DNA from: a virus
Strand: one strand, 5' to 3'
Virus record (IMG/VR): IMGVR_UViG_3300033143_004276
Location: 1 to 46,325 of that record
Length of the DNA stretch: 46,325 nt
A model generated the notes under the pieces. It had not been told where the DNA came from. It saw only the letters and a program-made list of their open reading frames with translations, and made no database searches. Below, in pieces: positions 39,056 to 45,482 of the stretch; position 1 is the stretch's first letter, and each line of letters starts with the position of its first letter. The position numbers and the translations under genes are program-made.

Positions 39056-39795
39056 TACCAGCTAATTCCTATACCGATCCTAGCTTCTGGCTCTTCCATG
39101 TTTACATCTGCTGAAAAACCACCACCCACGAATACTGGTCCCCAAAGCGGATAAGAAAAATGAGTGTATATCTTATCATCTGTAGAATAACCAGCTTCAG
39201 TTCTTAGTTTTTTTTCGTTAATTTTTACAATTTTTTCTTTTTCTACTTCTTTTTCAATATAGCGAATTTCTTCATCTTTCTCAAGAAGCTTCTTCTCATA
39301 AGTCTCTTTAATTTCTAATACTCGAGTCTTGTGTATTTGCTTCCATTTTGATTCTATAGATTTGACCTTACGATCAAACTCTTGACGAACTTCAGTTATG
39401 ACAGAAGTAATTTCTTCAGAACTTGACTCTTCATATTCTTTCTCAATAATCGTTCCATCGGGTTTAACAATTCGGAACTTTTTACGCTTAGCATGTCGTT
39501 TAAGAGAACTGTTCTCGGTGCGCAATGATTCAATTTTAATATTAACAGTTTCTTTGTAATCCTTGAGGGAAGCCTCGCTTCGCTGTAAAGCAGTCTTGTC
39601 CTCTCGAGTTTTGCTCTGTTGTTCATCGATTGTCCTTTCATGACTCTTAACTGTCTCTTCGAGAGTGTGTATTTTTTCCCGAAATTCAGTAGTCTTAGAT
39701 GGATAAAAAATCACACCAATACTAGCACCGATTACGAATGCTAGCATACACTGTACCCATTTATTCTTTAAGAATTGTAATAATTGTATCCCCAT
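39055..39795 (-). CDS. Membrane-anchored coiled-coil protein
   Basis: 246 residues. One hydrophobic segment near the N-terminus (about 13-31, MLAFVIGASIGVIF), followed by a long charged coiled coil (about 35-200) with KSHERTIDEQQSK, and a C-terminal beta-like part (YPLWGPVFVGGGFSADV, RIGIGISW). A single N-terminal anchor and a periplasmic coiled coil resemble i-spanins, but the length and C-terminal segment are not typical. It lies directly downstream of the GroEL gene, with overlapping stop and start. GGAGG four bases before the ATG at 39795. A lysis role is possible, not shown. Confidence 0.65.
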   Translation of the reverse strand: MGIQLLQFLKNKWVQCMLAFVIGASIGVIFYPSKTTEFREKIHTLEETVKSHERTIDEQQSKTREDKTALQRSEASLKDYKETVNIKIESLRTENSSLKRHAKRKKFRIVKPDGTIIEKEYEESSSEEITSVITEVRQEFDRKVKSIESKWKQIHKTRVLEIKETYEKKLLEKDEEIRYIEKEVEKEKIVKINEKKLRTEAGYSTDDKIYTHFSYPLWGPVFVGGGFSADVNMEEPEARIGIGISW

Positions 39796-41501
39796 TATTC
39801 CTCCGCAGTGCTCATCATATTACTGAAAGCCTGATTAGCTAGATCCATTTGCATTTCTAAGTTGCTATCACGAGGCACCACTACGATTCCCCCTAATGTA
39901 GTCAAGAGTGTGGCAACAGATAGTGCGTTGCCGATACTTACTCGTATTACTTTAGCCGGTTCAATTATTCCGGCAGCGATTGGTTCTACTATTTCATGAT
40001 TATTAGCATCAAAGATAAGCTCAGGAATAAGTGTATCTACTGCTTCTACTTGTTTTTTTATAGACAGATAGATTTCATCTGGATTCTCTCCGCAGTTCGC
40101 CATCAATAAATTAAATGGAGATCTTAATGCTTCTATCAAAATATCCCAAGATGCTTTCTTTTTATCAGATATAGCTAGTTCTTTAGCTAGACGTAAATGC
40201 ATACTAGCTCCACCGGGAACAATGCCTTCTGCTATAGCAGACCGTACTGCCTCTACCGCATCTTCTACACGGCCTTTCTTTTCTCTAATCTCTAAGTCAG
40301 AATTACCACCAACGATAATAGTTGCAACACCGCCTGTTAGCTTAGCCATTGCTGCTCTTATGAAAGATTTATCCATTTCACTAAAAGCAGCCTTCTCAAT
40401 AGATCTTAATTCTACAAGGCGCTCTTCTACTTCGCCAGGATTAGGATCGCACATGATAAATGTCTCGTACATGTTAACTGTAGCAGTGACAAAGTTCCCT
40501 AAATGCTCTTTTGACATATTATCTATATTAGATGGGTCATAAATCATTCCACCAGTGTATGCGGCCATGTCGTTCAAGAACTCAGATGCACCATTTGGTA
40601 GACCAGATCTAGGTGTTTTAACAGGAACAATCGTTAATCCTGCTTTTGTAGATTTTGCAAATTTCTCTAACACTGAATCAGCAAATGAGTGTGCTAAGAC
40701 CAGAATAGGTGTACCATCTGTATATCCTTGGTTATCTGCAATGCAGCTTTGAATTGCACCAGGTAATTTTAAATCATTAACTGCACCATCATATAAGATG
40801 ATGAAACCCGCATCCATTTTTACTTGTTGTCCGGCCTTATCATTGATGAAAGCTGGACCTATTTGACCAATATCTTTAAGACCAGTAGTGACTATATATC
40901 CGTCTACTGTTTCGACCTTAGTGATAGAATCTCTGCCTTCATTTATTAGGACAGTACCGTCGTCTCCTGCTGCTAATACTGCTTCAACTACGATTTCTGC
41001 AGTAAATAAATCACCGTTAGCAGAAATAGTAGCAACATTCTTCAATTGATCTTCTGTGTCAACTGGAATCGCTGCTGATTTTAAGAATGGTGTGATTACT
41101 GATTCATACGCATAGTTTAATTCAGTAATCATCTTCTGTGGATTATATTTGGGATTGCTTTCAAGAAAAACCTGTCCTTTATTAATCAATTCACTAGCTA
41201 ACACAATAGCTGTAGTTGTTCCGTCACCAGCTTGCTTAGCAGTATTGATACAGATCTCTTTAGCAGCATCAACAACAATATTAGCTTCTGCATTCGCAAG
41301 ACCTAAGGACTTTGCCACTGTGACACCATCTTTTGTAGCCAGTGGAGCTAATCCTTCTCTTTCTATTAAGACTGGATTTCCACCAGGACCAAGAGTGCGA
41401 CCAACAATTTCAGCCATTACCCCAATGGTCTCAGAAACTGTTTTACGAAGATGATCCTTATCGGATAAAATCGCCTTTGCTTTACTTTTAGTGTAGATCA
41501 T
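39795..41501 (-). CDS. groEL: GroEL-like chaperonin
   Basis: 568 residues, close to bacterial GroEL. TLGPGGNPVLIE (36-47) and GDGTTTA (92-98) are nucleotide-site motifs; RVEDAVEAVRSAIAEGIVPGG matches the conserved ATPase segment. The C-terminus lacks the GGM repeats seen in E. coli GroEL. It folds proteins in an ATP-driven ring; several phages carry such genes to fold coat or polymerase proteins. No GroES-like gene of about 95 residues is recognised in the window, so it may use the host cofactor or work alone. The start overlaps the preceding methyltransferase stop. Confidence 0.95.
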   Translation of the reverse strand: MIYTKSKAKAILSDKDHLRKTVSETIGVMAEIVGRTLGPGGNPVLIEREGLAPLATKDGVTVAKSLGLANAEANIVVDAAKEICINTAKQAGDGTTTAIVLASELINKGQVFLESNPKYNPQKMITELNYAYESVITPFLKSAAIPVDTEDQLKNVATISANGDLFTAEIVVEAVLAAGDDGTVLINEGRDSITKVETVDGYIVTTGLKDIGQIGPAFINDKAGQQVKMDAGFIILYDGAVNDLKLPGAIQSCIADNQGYTDGTPILVLAHSFADSVLEKFAKSTKAGLTIVPVKTPRSGLPNGASEFLNDMAAYTGGMIYDPSNIDNMSKEHLGNFVTATVNMYETFIMCDPNPGEVEERLVELRSIEKAAFSEMDKSFIRAAMAKLTGGVATIIVGGNSDLEIREKKGRVEDAVEAVRSAIAEGIVPGGASMHLRLAKELAISDKKKASWDILIEALRSPFNLLMANCGENPDEIYLSIKKQVEAVDTLIPELIFDANNHEIVEPIAAGIIEPAKVIRVSIGNALSVATLLTTLGGIVVVPRDSNLEMQMDLANQAFSNMMSTAEE

Positions 41502-42205
41502 TTAAATTCCCCAGTTTCAGAATATTTCTCGATTAGTTTTTCATATTTCTTTACTCTCTTGGGGTCTTTCTCAAAACCGTAAAAAGAGTGACCTAGTTTT
41601 ATTGAAGTAAGCATTGTTGATTGATTCCCCATGAAAGGATCAAATACTATAGACCCAGGTAAAGCATCTGTCATTCTTAAAAGAAGTTCTGCTAGATCGG
41701 AAGAGATTGACTCGTCAAGTGAGCCTGTTTCTACTTTCCAAGTATTACCTGGACATGTTACATCTTCGTTTGTTTTTAAATAATCTCTTATCGGGAGACG
41801 GTCTAAGTTCCAGACATCGCCATTGCAAAAATATAAAACATATTCATGAGAGTTTACTAAGTTAATTTCTGATCTCTTACCCGGAAACCAACTTTTTTGC
41901 ACTATTATGTTATCTATATGGTTAAAGCCAGCATCTGTCATAAGCTTAGCTACTTCAAATGGACGAGCTTTACATTCTACTGGGGCATAGCACACTAAGA
42001 ACACTATTCCGTTCTTCACCATATTGGATTTTAACTTATGTGCAAAACCACGCATCACAAGATCGTCATAGCCATCGCGTTTTCTAATAGGTACGCGAGT
42101 GATACATATTTCAATCTTGTGTGGCCAGACAGCATCTGCATCTAGTGCGCTAATGCTATTGACTCTAATATTAGAATTAAAGAGTTTTGATAAGTTGTTT
42201 TCCAT
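41498..42205 (-). CDS. DNA methyltransferase-like protein, catalytic motif degenerate
   Basis: 235 residues from ATG at 42205, five bases after AAGG; an ATG at 42208 is too close. The C-terminal segment FDPFMGNQSTMLTSI followed by FYGFEKDP is the SAM-binding region of beta-class DNA N-methyltransferases, and PGSIVFDPFMG is typical. The catalytic (D/N/S)PP(Y/W) motif expected near the N-terminus is not found; the corresponding place reads CITRVPIRKRDGY. It may have lost activity, use a divergent motif or act by binding DNA only. Adjacent to dUTPase and chaperonin genes. Confidence 0.7.
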   Translation of the reverse strand: MENNLSKLFNSNIRVNSISALDADAVWPHKIEICITRVPIRKRDGYDDLVMRGFAHKLKSNMVKNGIVFLVCYAPVECKARPFEVAKLMTDAGFNHIDNIIVQKSWFPGKRSEINLVNSHEYVLYFCNGDVWNLDRLPIRDYLKTNEDVTCPGNTWKVETGSLDESISSDLAELLLRMTDALPGSIVFDPFMGNQSTMLTSIKLGHSFYGFEKDPKRVKKYEKLIEKYSETGEFK

Positions 42206-42250
42206 CATTTCCTTGTTATACTTACTTTATCAACTGACCTTCTAACTCTA

Positions 42251-42799
42251 TTACTTGCCAGTTGATCCAAAACCACCTTCACCTCTAGCAGTATCAGTAT
42301 CTACTGACTCTACTTGTTCCACAAAGAATTCTAAGTTATGTGGGTTCATTGTCATTTGAGCGATCTTTTGACCAGCTTTAACTTCGATGACTGTTCCTTC
42401 ATTTAAGTTAGTCATGATCACGTGGGGGACACCTCGATATCCTTGATCGATAACTCCAGCATATACTAGCATTCCTTTCGATCCTAGACCAGACTTAGTT
42501 TCTACACGTGCCCAAGAACCAGAAGGAAGCTGCATACGAATATTTAATGGAACCTTAACGATCTTGCCAAATGGAATACTCACATCATAAGGGGTGATAA
42601 GGTCAAAGCCAGCATCAGTGATGTTTTTCTTAAATGGTAGCTGACCAGCAGCGTCAACTGTGATCTCTTTATCACCAGAAGTGTAAGTATCACCCGGCTG
42701 CAATACCTGCACACCAATTCTAAATGCTTGTTGTCTCAATTTTGTAAGATGTTGGTGTAATTTTACTTCTTGCTCTGTTACTAGATCTTTTCTTGCCAT
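42251..42799 (-). CDS. dut: dUTP diphosphatase
   Basis: 182 residues. The trimeric dUTPase motifs are in order: DAGFDLIT, ETKSGLGSKGM (motif 2, normally RSGLA-like), VIDQGYRG (motif 3), AGQKIAQM (motif 4) and RGEGGFGSTG (C-terminal motif 5). It hydrolyses dUTP to dUMP, preventing uracil in DNA and supplying a dTMP precursor. A GGGG site lies five bases before ATG 42799. A TAGTATAAT promoter is 41 bases upstream. It is the first gene of the replication-side transcript. Confidence 0.95.
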   Translation of the reverse strand: MARKDLVTEQEVKLHQHLTKLRQQAFRIGVQVLQPGDTYTSGDKEITVDAAGQLPFKKNITDAGFDLITPYDVSIPFGKIVKVPLNIRMQLPSGSWARVETKSGLGSKGMLVYAGVIDQGYRGVPHVIMTNLNEGTVIEVKAGQKIAQMTMNPHNLEFFVEQVESVDTDTARGEGGFGSTGK

Positions 42800-42839
42800 A
42801 ATTTCCCCAATATATCTTATTTGTACAATCGTGTGTTTA

Positions 42840-42848
42840 ATTATACTA
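42840..42848 (-). promoter_or_regulatory. Promoter TAGTATAAT before dUTPase
   Basis: Exact copy of the T(A)GTATAAT element, 40 bases before ATG 42799. It probably starts the dUTPase-methyltransferase-chaperonin transcript. No -35 seen; the upstream side is A/T-rich. Confidence 0.6.
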
Positions 42849-42884
42849 ATTAAAATTTTTTTAAGTAAAATTATCCCTCACGGG

Positions 42885-42890
42885 TATAAT
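42885..42890 (+). promoter_or_regulatory. Plus-strand -10 element
   Basis: Plus-strand GGGTATAATGG contains TATAAT, with no protein gene downstream on that strand. It resembles the minus-strand promoters and could drive the ncRNA candidate at 42897-42980. Confidence 0.35.
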
Positions 42891-42896
42891 GGATTA

Positions 42897-42980
42897 GTCT
42901 AGACTGGTCTAGTCTTATCTATTCTTATCTACATTATGAACCTTATCTTTACGTCCGCGTCTACGCGGACATTCTTTTTG
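42897..42980 (+). ncRNA. Candidate plus-strand small RNA
   Basis: A TATAAT lies just upstream, and the 84-base interval ends in a perfect seven base-pair hairpin (GTCCGCG, loop TCTA, CGCGGAC; 42953-42970) followed by ATTCTTTTTG. Near its start it holds overlapping palindromes (GTCTAGAC, GACTGGTCTAGTC). A 31-codon frame (42936-43031) has no binding site. It lies opposite the end of the tRNA array. Confidence 0.35.
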
Positions 42981-43003
42981 TGCTTCGCACAAAAACAAGA
43001 ATG
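42953..43003. terminator. Tandem hairpins after the tRNA array
   Basis: The first hairpin is GTCCGCG/CGCGGAC (42953-42970). The second is CATTCTT-TTTGTGC with GCACAAA-AACAAGAATG around a TTC loop (42970-43003). Minus-strand transcripts from the tRNA array meet them about 46 bases after the last tRNA; the U-run is better on the plus strand. Confidence 0.6.
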
Positions 43004-43048
43004 GAATAGTGTAGATAGATTTCAGGAATAAATATAATATAGGAATTA

Positions 43049-43122
43049 TGGCACAAGATGAAGGAATCGAACCATCAGTTCCGGGGTTGGAAGCCGGCGT
43101 GTTACCACTACACTAATCTTGC
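43049..43122 (-). tRNA. tRNA-Trp (CCA), alternative Gly (UCC)
   Basis: 74 bases with encoded CCA. Acceptor GCAAGAT/ATCTTGT, D-arm GTGT/ACAC, T-loop TTCGATT. A strict seven-base anticodon loop gives TTCCAAC, anticodon CCA (Trp), with discriminator G; the stem closing pair is C-C. The alternative reading UCC has only two paired stem bases. A UCC tRNA exists separately at 44102. Confidence 0.8.
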
Positions 43123-43196
43123 TGGGGCACCTAGAAGGAATCGAACCATCATCCCCTGATTACAAAACAGGTATTCTGCCATTGAACTATAGGTGC
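43123..43196 (-). tRNA. tRNA-Thr (UGU)
   Basis: 74 bases, directly abutting the previous tRNA. Acceptor GCACCTA/TAGGTGC, anticodon loop TTTGTAA giving UGU, encoded CCA. Stem closing pair T-T is unpaired. Its T-arm, GATGGTTCGATTCCTTC, is identical to that of the neighbour at 43049, including a T-T mismatch, suggesting duplication or conversion. Confidence 0.85.
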
Positions 43197-43204
43197 ATAA
43201 TCTG

Positions 43205-43280
43205 TGGTACTCCGAGATGGATTCGAACCATCGACATCTTGCTTATAAGACAAGCGCTCTCACCGCTGAGCTACCGGAGT
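43205..43280 (-). tRNA. tRNA-Ile (UAU)
   Basis: 76 bases, well formed: acceptor ACTCCGG/TCGGAGT, anticodon loop CTTATAA giving UAU for AUA codons, T-arm GATGG/CCATC, A73 and encoded CCA. Most bacteria read AUA with a modified CAU anticodon, so UAU is unusual. Confidence 0.9.
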
Positions 43281-43355
43281 TGGTAGGTCTACCAGGATTC
43301 GAACCTGGAATGCTACTTTATCAGAGTAGAGTGATCACCATTTCACTATAGACCT
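43281..43355 (-). tRNA. tRNA-Ile (GAU)
   Basis: 75 bases, no gap to the neighbour. Acceptor AGGTCTA/TAGACCT, anticodon loop CTGATAA giving GAU, T-loop TTCGAAT, A73, encoded CCA. Together with the UAU tRNA it covers all three Ile codons. Confidence 0.95.
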
Positions 43356-43431
43356 TGGTCAGGAACCCGGGAGTCGAACCCGGAATCTCAGTCTTCCAAA
43401 GACCGCGGGTTACCATCAACCCCTGTTCCTG
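43356..43431 (-). tRNA. tRNA-Pro (UGG)
   Basis: 76 bases, no gap to the previous gene. Acceptor CAGGAAC/GTTCCTG, anticodon loop TTTGGAA giving UGG, T-arm CCGGG/CCCGG, A73, encoded CCA. Confidence 0.95.
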
Positions 43432-43433
43432 TC

Positions 43434-43507
43434 TGGTGGAATGTGAAGATTCGATACTCCATCTCCTGGTGGATCAAGACCAGTGCTCTAACTTGAGCTA
43501 ACATTCC
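43434..43507 (-). tRNA. Degenerate tRNA-like gene with eight-base anticodon loop
   Basis: 74 bases with acceptor GGAATGT/ACATTCC, A73 and encoded CCA. The anticodon stem CTGGT/ACCAG encloses CTTGATCC, eight bases, so the anticodon could be UGA or GAU. The D-loop (AAGTTA) lacks the usual GG and the T-loop is TATCGAAT, eight bases. Possibly defective or with altered decoding. Confidence 0.65.
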
Positions 43508-43508
43508 T

Positions 43509-43584
43509 TGGTAGTTCCGGAGAGATTCGAACTCTCACTGTACGCGTTCTAAGCGCGATGCCTCTGCCGTTGGGCTACGGAACC
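43509..43584 (-). tRNA. tRNA with UAG anticodon (Leu codon CUA), class I
   Basis: 76 bases. Acceptor GGTTCCG/CGGAACT, anticodon loop CTTAGAA giving UAG, T-arm GAGAG/CTCTC, A73, encoded CCA. Bacterial leucine tRNAs have a long variable arm; this one has only five bases there, so leucine charging is uncertain. Confidence 0.85.
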
Positions 43585-43591
43585 ATACGTA

Positions 43592-44083
43592 TTAATAAGT
43601 AAAACCAAATTCTTTTAATAAACTTTGCAAAGCCTTTGTTTTAGGTTTAGGCTGTACAGGTTTCTTTAACAACTTCATACCAGCCTCAGCCGGTGTTCTA
43701 TCGTCTTTTTTGTTATTACACTTACAACATGCCGTAACGATATTATCCCAAGATGATTTACCACCTCGTGAGCTCGGGAAAACGTGATCCATCGTTGCGT
43801 CTTTCCCTGTAACATGCTTACTACAATATTGACAAGTATTCTTATCCCTCGTTAAAATATTTCTTCTACTATATCGAACAACTGCTGCATCTTTTGCGAT
43901 CTTTACGTATTTGCACAACCTAATGATCTTTGGCATCTCAAACGCCTCATATGCAGATCTAACCATCTTATCTGCGTATGTTGATACAACCTCTGCCTTT
44001 TCCTTCATGACCATACAAACGGCGTCTTTCCAATCTACCATCTGTATGGGTTCATAACTCGCATTTAAAACTAGTGTCCTCAT
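43592..44083 (-). CDS. HNH endonuclease within the tRNA array
   Basis: 163 residues from ATG at 44083, with AGGA six bases upstream; longer starts lie inside the neighbouring tRNA-Gly. The core reads CQYCSKHVTG, then DHVFPSSRGGKSSWDNIV and CKCNNKKDDRTPAEAGM, a well-formed HNH with a CxxC pair in the zinc site. It lies between tRNA genes at 43584 and 44102, as for phage homing endonucleases. The N-terminal RTLVLNASYEPIQ segment is common among phage HNH proteins of this family. Confidence 0.9.
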   Translation of the reverse strand: MRTLVLNASYEPIQMVDWKDAVCMVMKEKAEVVSTYADKMVRSAYEAFEMPKIIRLCKYVKIAKDAAVVRYSRRNILTRDKNTCQYCSKHVTGKDATMDHVFPSSRGGKSSWDNIVTACCKCNNKKDDRTPAEAGMKLLKKPVQPKPKTKALQSLLKEFGFTY

Positions 44084-44101
44084 TCTTGATCCTTTTTCTT
44101 G

Positions 44102-44176
44102 TGGACCCGGTGGCGAGACTTGAACTCGCTTTTCAAGGGTGGAAGCCTTGCACATCACCATATATGCTTCACCGGG
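44102..44176 (-). tRNA. tRNA-Gly (UCC)
   Basis: 75 bases. Acceptor CCCGGTG/CACCGGG, anticodon stem CAAGG/CCTTG with loop CTTCCAC giving UCC, T-arm GCGAG/CTCGC, U73 (a bacterial glycine identity base) and encoded CCA. Confidence 0.95.
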
Positions 44177-44217
44177 ACATTATTACCTAGTTCTATTATA
44201 ACCTCGTTAAGGTTATT

Positions 44218-44297
44218 TGGCGGAGTATATGGGATTCGAACCCATCTGAACGCTTCCCGTGACAGGGGAATGACCACACCTAGCAGTCCCATACTCC
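44218..44297 (-). tRNA. tRNA-Asp (GUC)
   Basis: 80 bases. Acceptor GGAGTAT/ATACTCC, anticodon stem TTCCC/GGGAA with loop CTGTCAC giving GUC, T-arm ATGGG/CCCAT, discriminator G (Asp identity) and encoded CCA. The variable loop has eight bases, longer than usual. Confidence 0.9.
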
Positions 44298-44307
44298 AAG
44301 TAAATAC

Positions 44308-44583
44308 TTAAACTCTTATATTAACTTTTCCCATGGTTACTTCTAAATCATCTACTGCAATATCAGGAACGAATGAACCTTTGACTGCAATTTCAGCCTC
44401 TAATCCTAATTTCTCTGACCAACGCTTTGCGTAATCAAATCCTCCTCCAGACCAAATAACCATCTTCCACCCTAGGTTCTCAAACATTCTAAACATCTCG
44501 ATGACATCGTACCTAGGTGTATCTTCTCTTTCTCCAACTTGATGAATGAGTGTTCCATCAACATCAAAAGCTATAACTTGCAT
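44308..44583 (-). CDS. HAD-superfamily phosphatase, small
   Basis: 91 residues from ATG at 44583, with GGAG six bases upstream; the ORF extends further but overlaps the tRNA-Ala. Motif 1 FDVDGTL (6-12) with the nucleophile and acid pair, then VIWSGG (motif 2), a lysine region with LEAEIAVKGSF, and PDIAVDDLE as the C-terminal acidic motif. Such mini-HADs, lacking a cap, dephosphorylate small molecules or RNA ends. It sits among tRNA genes; a role in tRNA or RNA end repair is conceivable but only inferred. Confidence 0.85.
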   Translation of the reverse strand: MQVIAFDVDGTLIHQVGEREDTPRYDVIEMFRMFENLGWKMVIWSGGGFDYAKRWSEKLGLEAEIAVKGSFVPDIAVDDLEVTMGKVNIRV

Positions 44584-44598
44584 AATAATCTCCAAAAT

Positions 44599-44673
44599 TG
44601 GTGGAACCACTGAGAATCGAACTCAGGTCTTCTGCTTGCAAAACAGGTGTGTTACCATTATCACCATGGCCCC
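44599..44673 (-). tRNA. tRNA-Ala (UGC)
   Basis: 75 bases. Acceptor GGGGCCA/TGGTTCC contains the G3-U70 wobble that marks alanine tRNAs. Loop TTTGCAA gives UGC; T-arm CTGAG/CTCAG; encoded CCA. A second G-U lies next to it. Confidence 0.95.
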
Positions 44674-44712
44674 ATGGTTTGTTTAATTAAATTTTAGCTG
44701 GGTTCTTGTGTA

Positions 44713-44835
44713 TTAGCGCCAGTACGCGGGTGTAATAGTGGTCAGAAGACCATCAATACCCGTATGTATCGGCACTAACTGATCGATAGATTGATCAGTT
44801 GAGAGAATATGAAATTGTGTGAATAAATTTTCCAT
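44713..44835 (-). CDS. Short open reading frame, possible small peptide
   Basis: 40 codons and a stop, MENLFTQFHIL to TPAYWR. It starts nine bases after an extended -10 promoter (44845-44853) and before the tRNA-Ala, so it is the first possible reading frame of the tRNA transcript. No Shine-Dalgarno sequence is seen, so a near-leaderless message would be required. Codon use looks ordinary. A perfect eight-base inverted repeat (AACTGATC/GATCAGTT) lies within it. Confidence 0.4.
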   Translation of the reverse strand: MENLFTQFHILSTDQSIDQLVPIHTGIDGLLTTITPAYWR

Positions 44836-44844
44836 AGTAAATGA

Positions 44845-44853
44845 ATTATACCA
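44845..44853 (-). promoter_or_regulatory. Extended -10 promoter TGGTATAAT of the tRNA region
   Basis: Exact copy of the recurrent element, upstream of a short frame and then tRNA-Ala, the first gene of the tRNA array. Probably drives the whole array. Confidence 0.6.
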
Positions 44854-44890
44854 CGTTATTTTAGATTACTGGGATTTATTTTAAATTATT

Positions 44891-44940
44891 GATACTAAAA
44901 AAATAAGGCAAAATATCCCTTACCTTATTTTTTAGTATAC
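44891..44940 (-). terminator. Rho-independent terminator
   Basis: Minus-strand TACTAAAAAATAAGG pairs with CCTTATTTTTTTAGTA around a short loop, with a run of T. It follows the virion-like gene at 44953-45444 and precedes the tRNA promoter. Confidence 0.85.
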
Positions 44941-44952
44941 TTTTAGCTTATT

Positions 44953-45444
44953 TTAAGTTACAGTTCCATTAAAGCTCAATGTTGCAGAACCATTACCATC
45001 TAATGCTGTATTCCAGATAGTGGATCCTCCAGCATGATTAACATTAATACCTTTTGTAACCATTTTACCAGCAAAACTAAGTTCAATTTTAAATTCTGAA
45101 AACTGAACAGGGTCCATATTAAAAGCATTAGATTGAGCACCACCAAAACTAGGACTTATGTCTGCTCCATATCCATACGAATCATTAGATCCTACAGCAT
45201 AAGCACCAACTGAACTATCAAAGGTTTGCTTATCTGCAAGATTGCCGTCTTTATCATAAAGTTTGAGTATATAGTGCCCTTTAGATAGCCCCTGTTGAGA
45301 TTGAACTATAAGTGTTGCTGCTAAAGCAACAGCACTTTGAATGTTTCCCACTTGAGAAGTCATACCATGTAATTCTACAGTGGTACCTTCTACACCTAGT
45401 TGTGCTTGAGGTGTCCCGTTAACTGTTATAGTTGCGTGTGCCAT
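44953..45444 (-). CDS. Unknown, beta-rich, possibly virion protein
   Basis: 163 residues with strand-like segments (HATITVNGTPQAQLGVEGTTV, GHYILKLYDKDGNLADKQ, FKIELSFAGKMVTKG) and glycine- and serine-rich loops. No signal peptide or enzyme motif. AAGGAG lies six bases before ATG 45444. A terminator follows. It resembles beta-sandwich proteins of phage virions but has no recognised family. Confidence 0.6.
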   Translation of the reverse strand: MAHATITVNGTPQAQLGVEGTTVELHGMTSQVGNIQSAVALAATLIVQSQQGLSKGHYILKLYDKDGNLADKQTFDSSVGAYAVGSNDSYGYGADISPSFGGAQSNAFNMDPVQFSEFKIELSFAGKMVTKGINVNHAGGSTIWNTALDGNGSATLSFNGTVT

Positions 45445-45482
45445 ATTTTCTCCTTTAAAAAAGTTATTTTAGTAGCGCATTA

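Noticed and set aside
42936-43031. Plus-strand 31-codon frame beginning MNLIFTS
   Set aside because: No ribosome binding site, and most of it is made of the two hairpins, so its translation is likely accidental.
43434-43507. Linking the odd tRNA to the ruvC frameshift
   Set aside because: The ruvC join needs a -1 (or +2) shift, whereas an expanded anticodon loop would promote +1 reading; no direct connection is supported.
43592-44161. Longer HNH start at 44161
   Set aside because: It would run through tRNA-Gly at 44102-44176; the ATG at 44083 has its own binding site.
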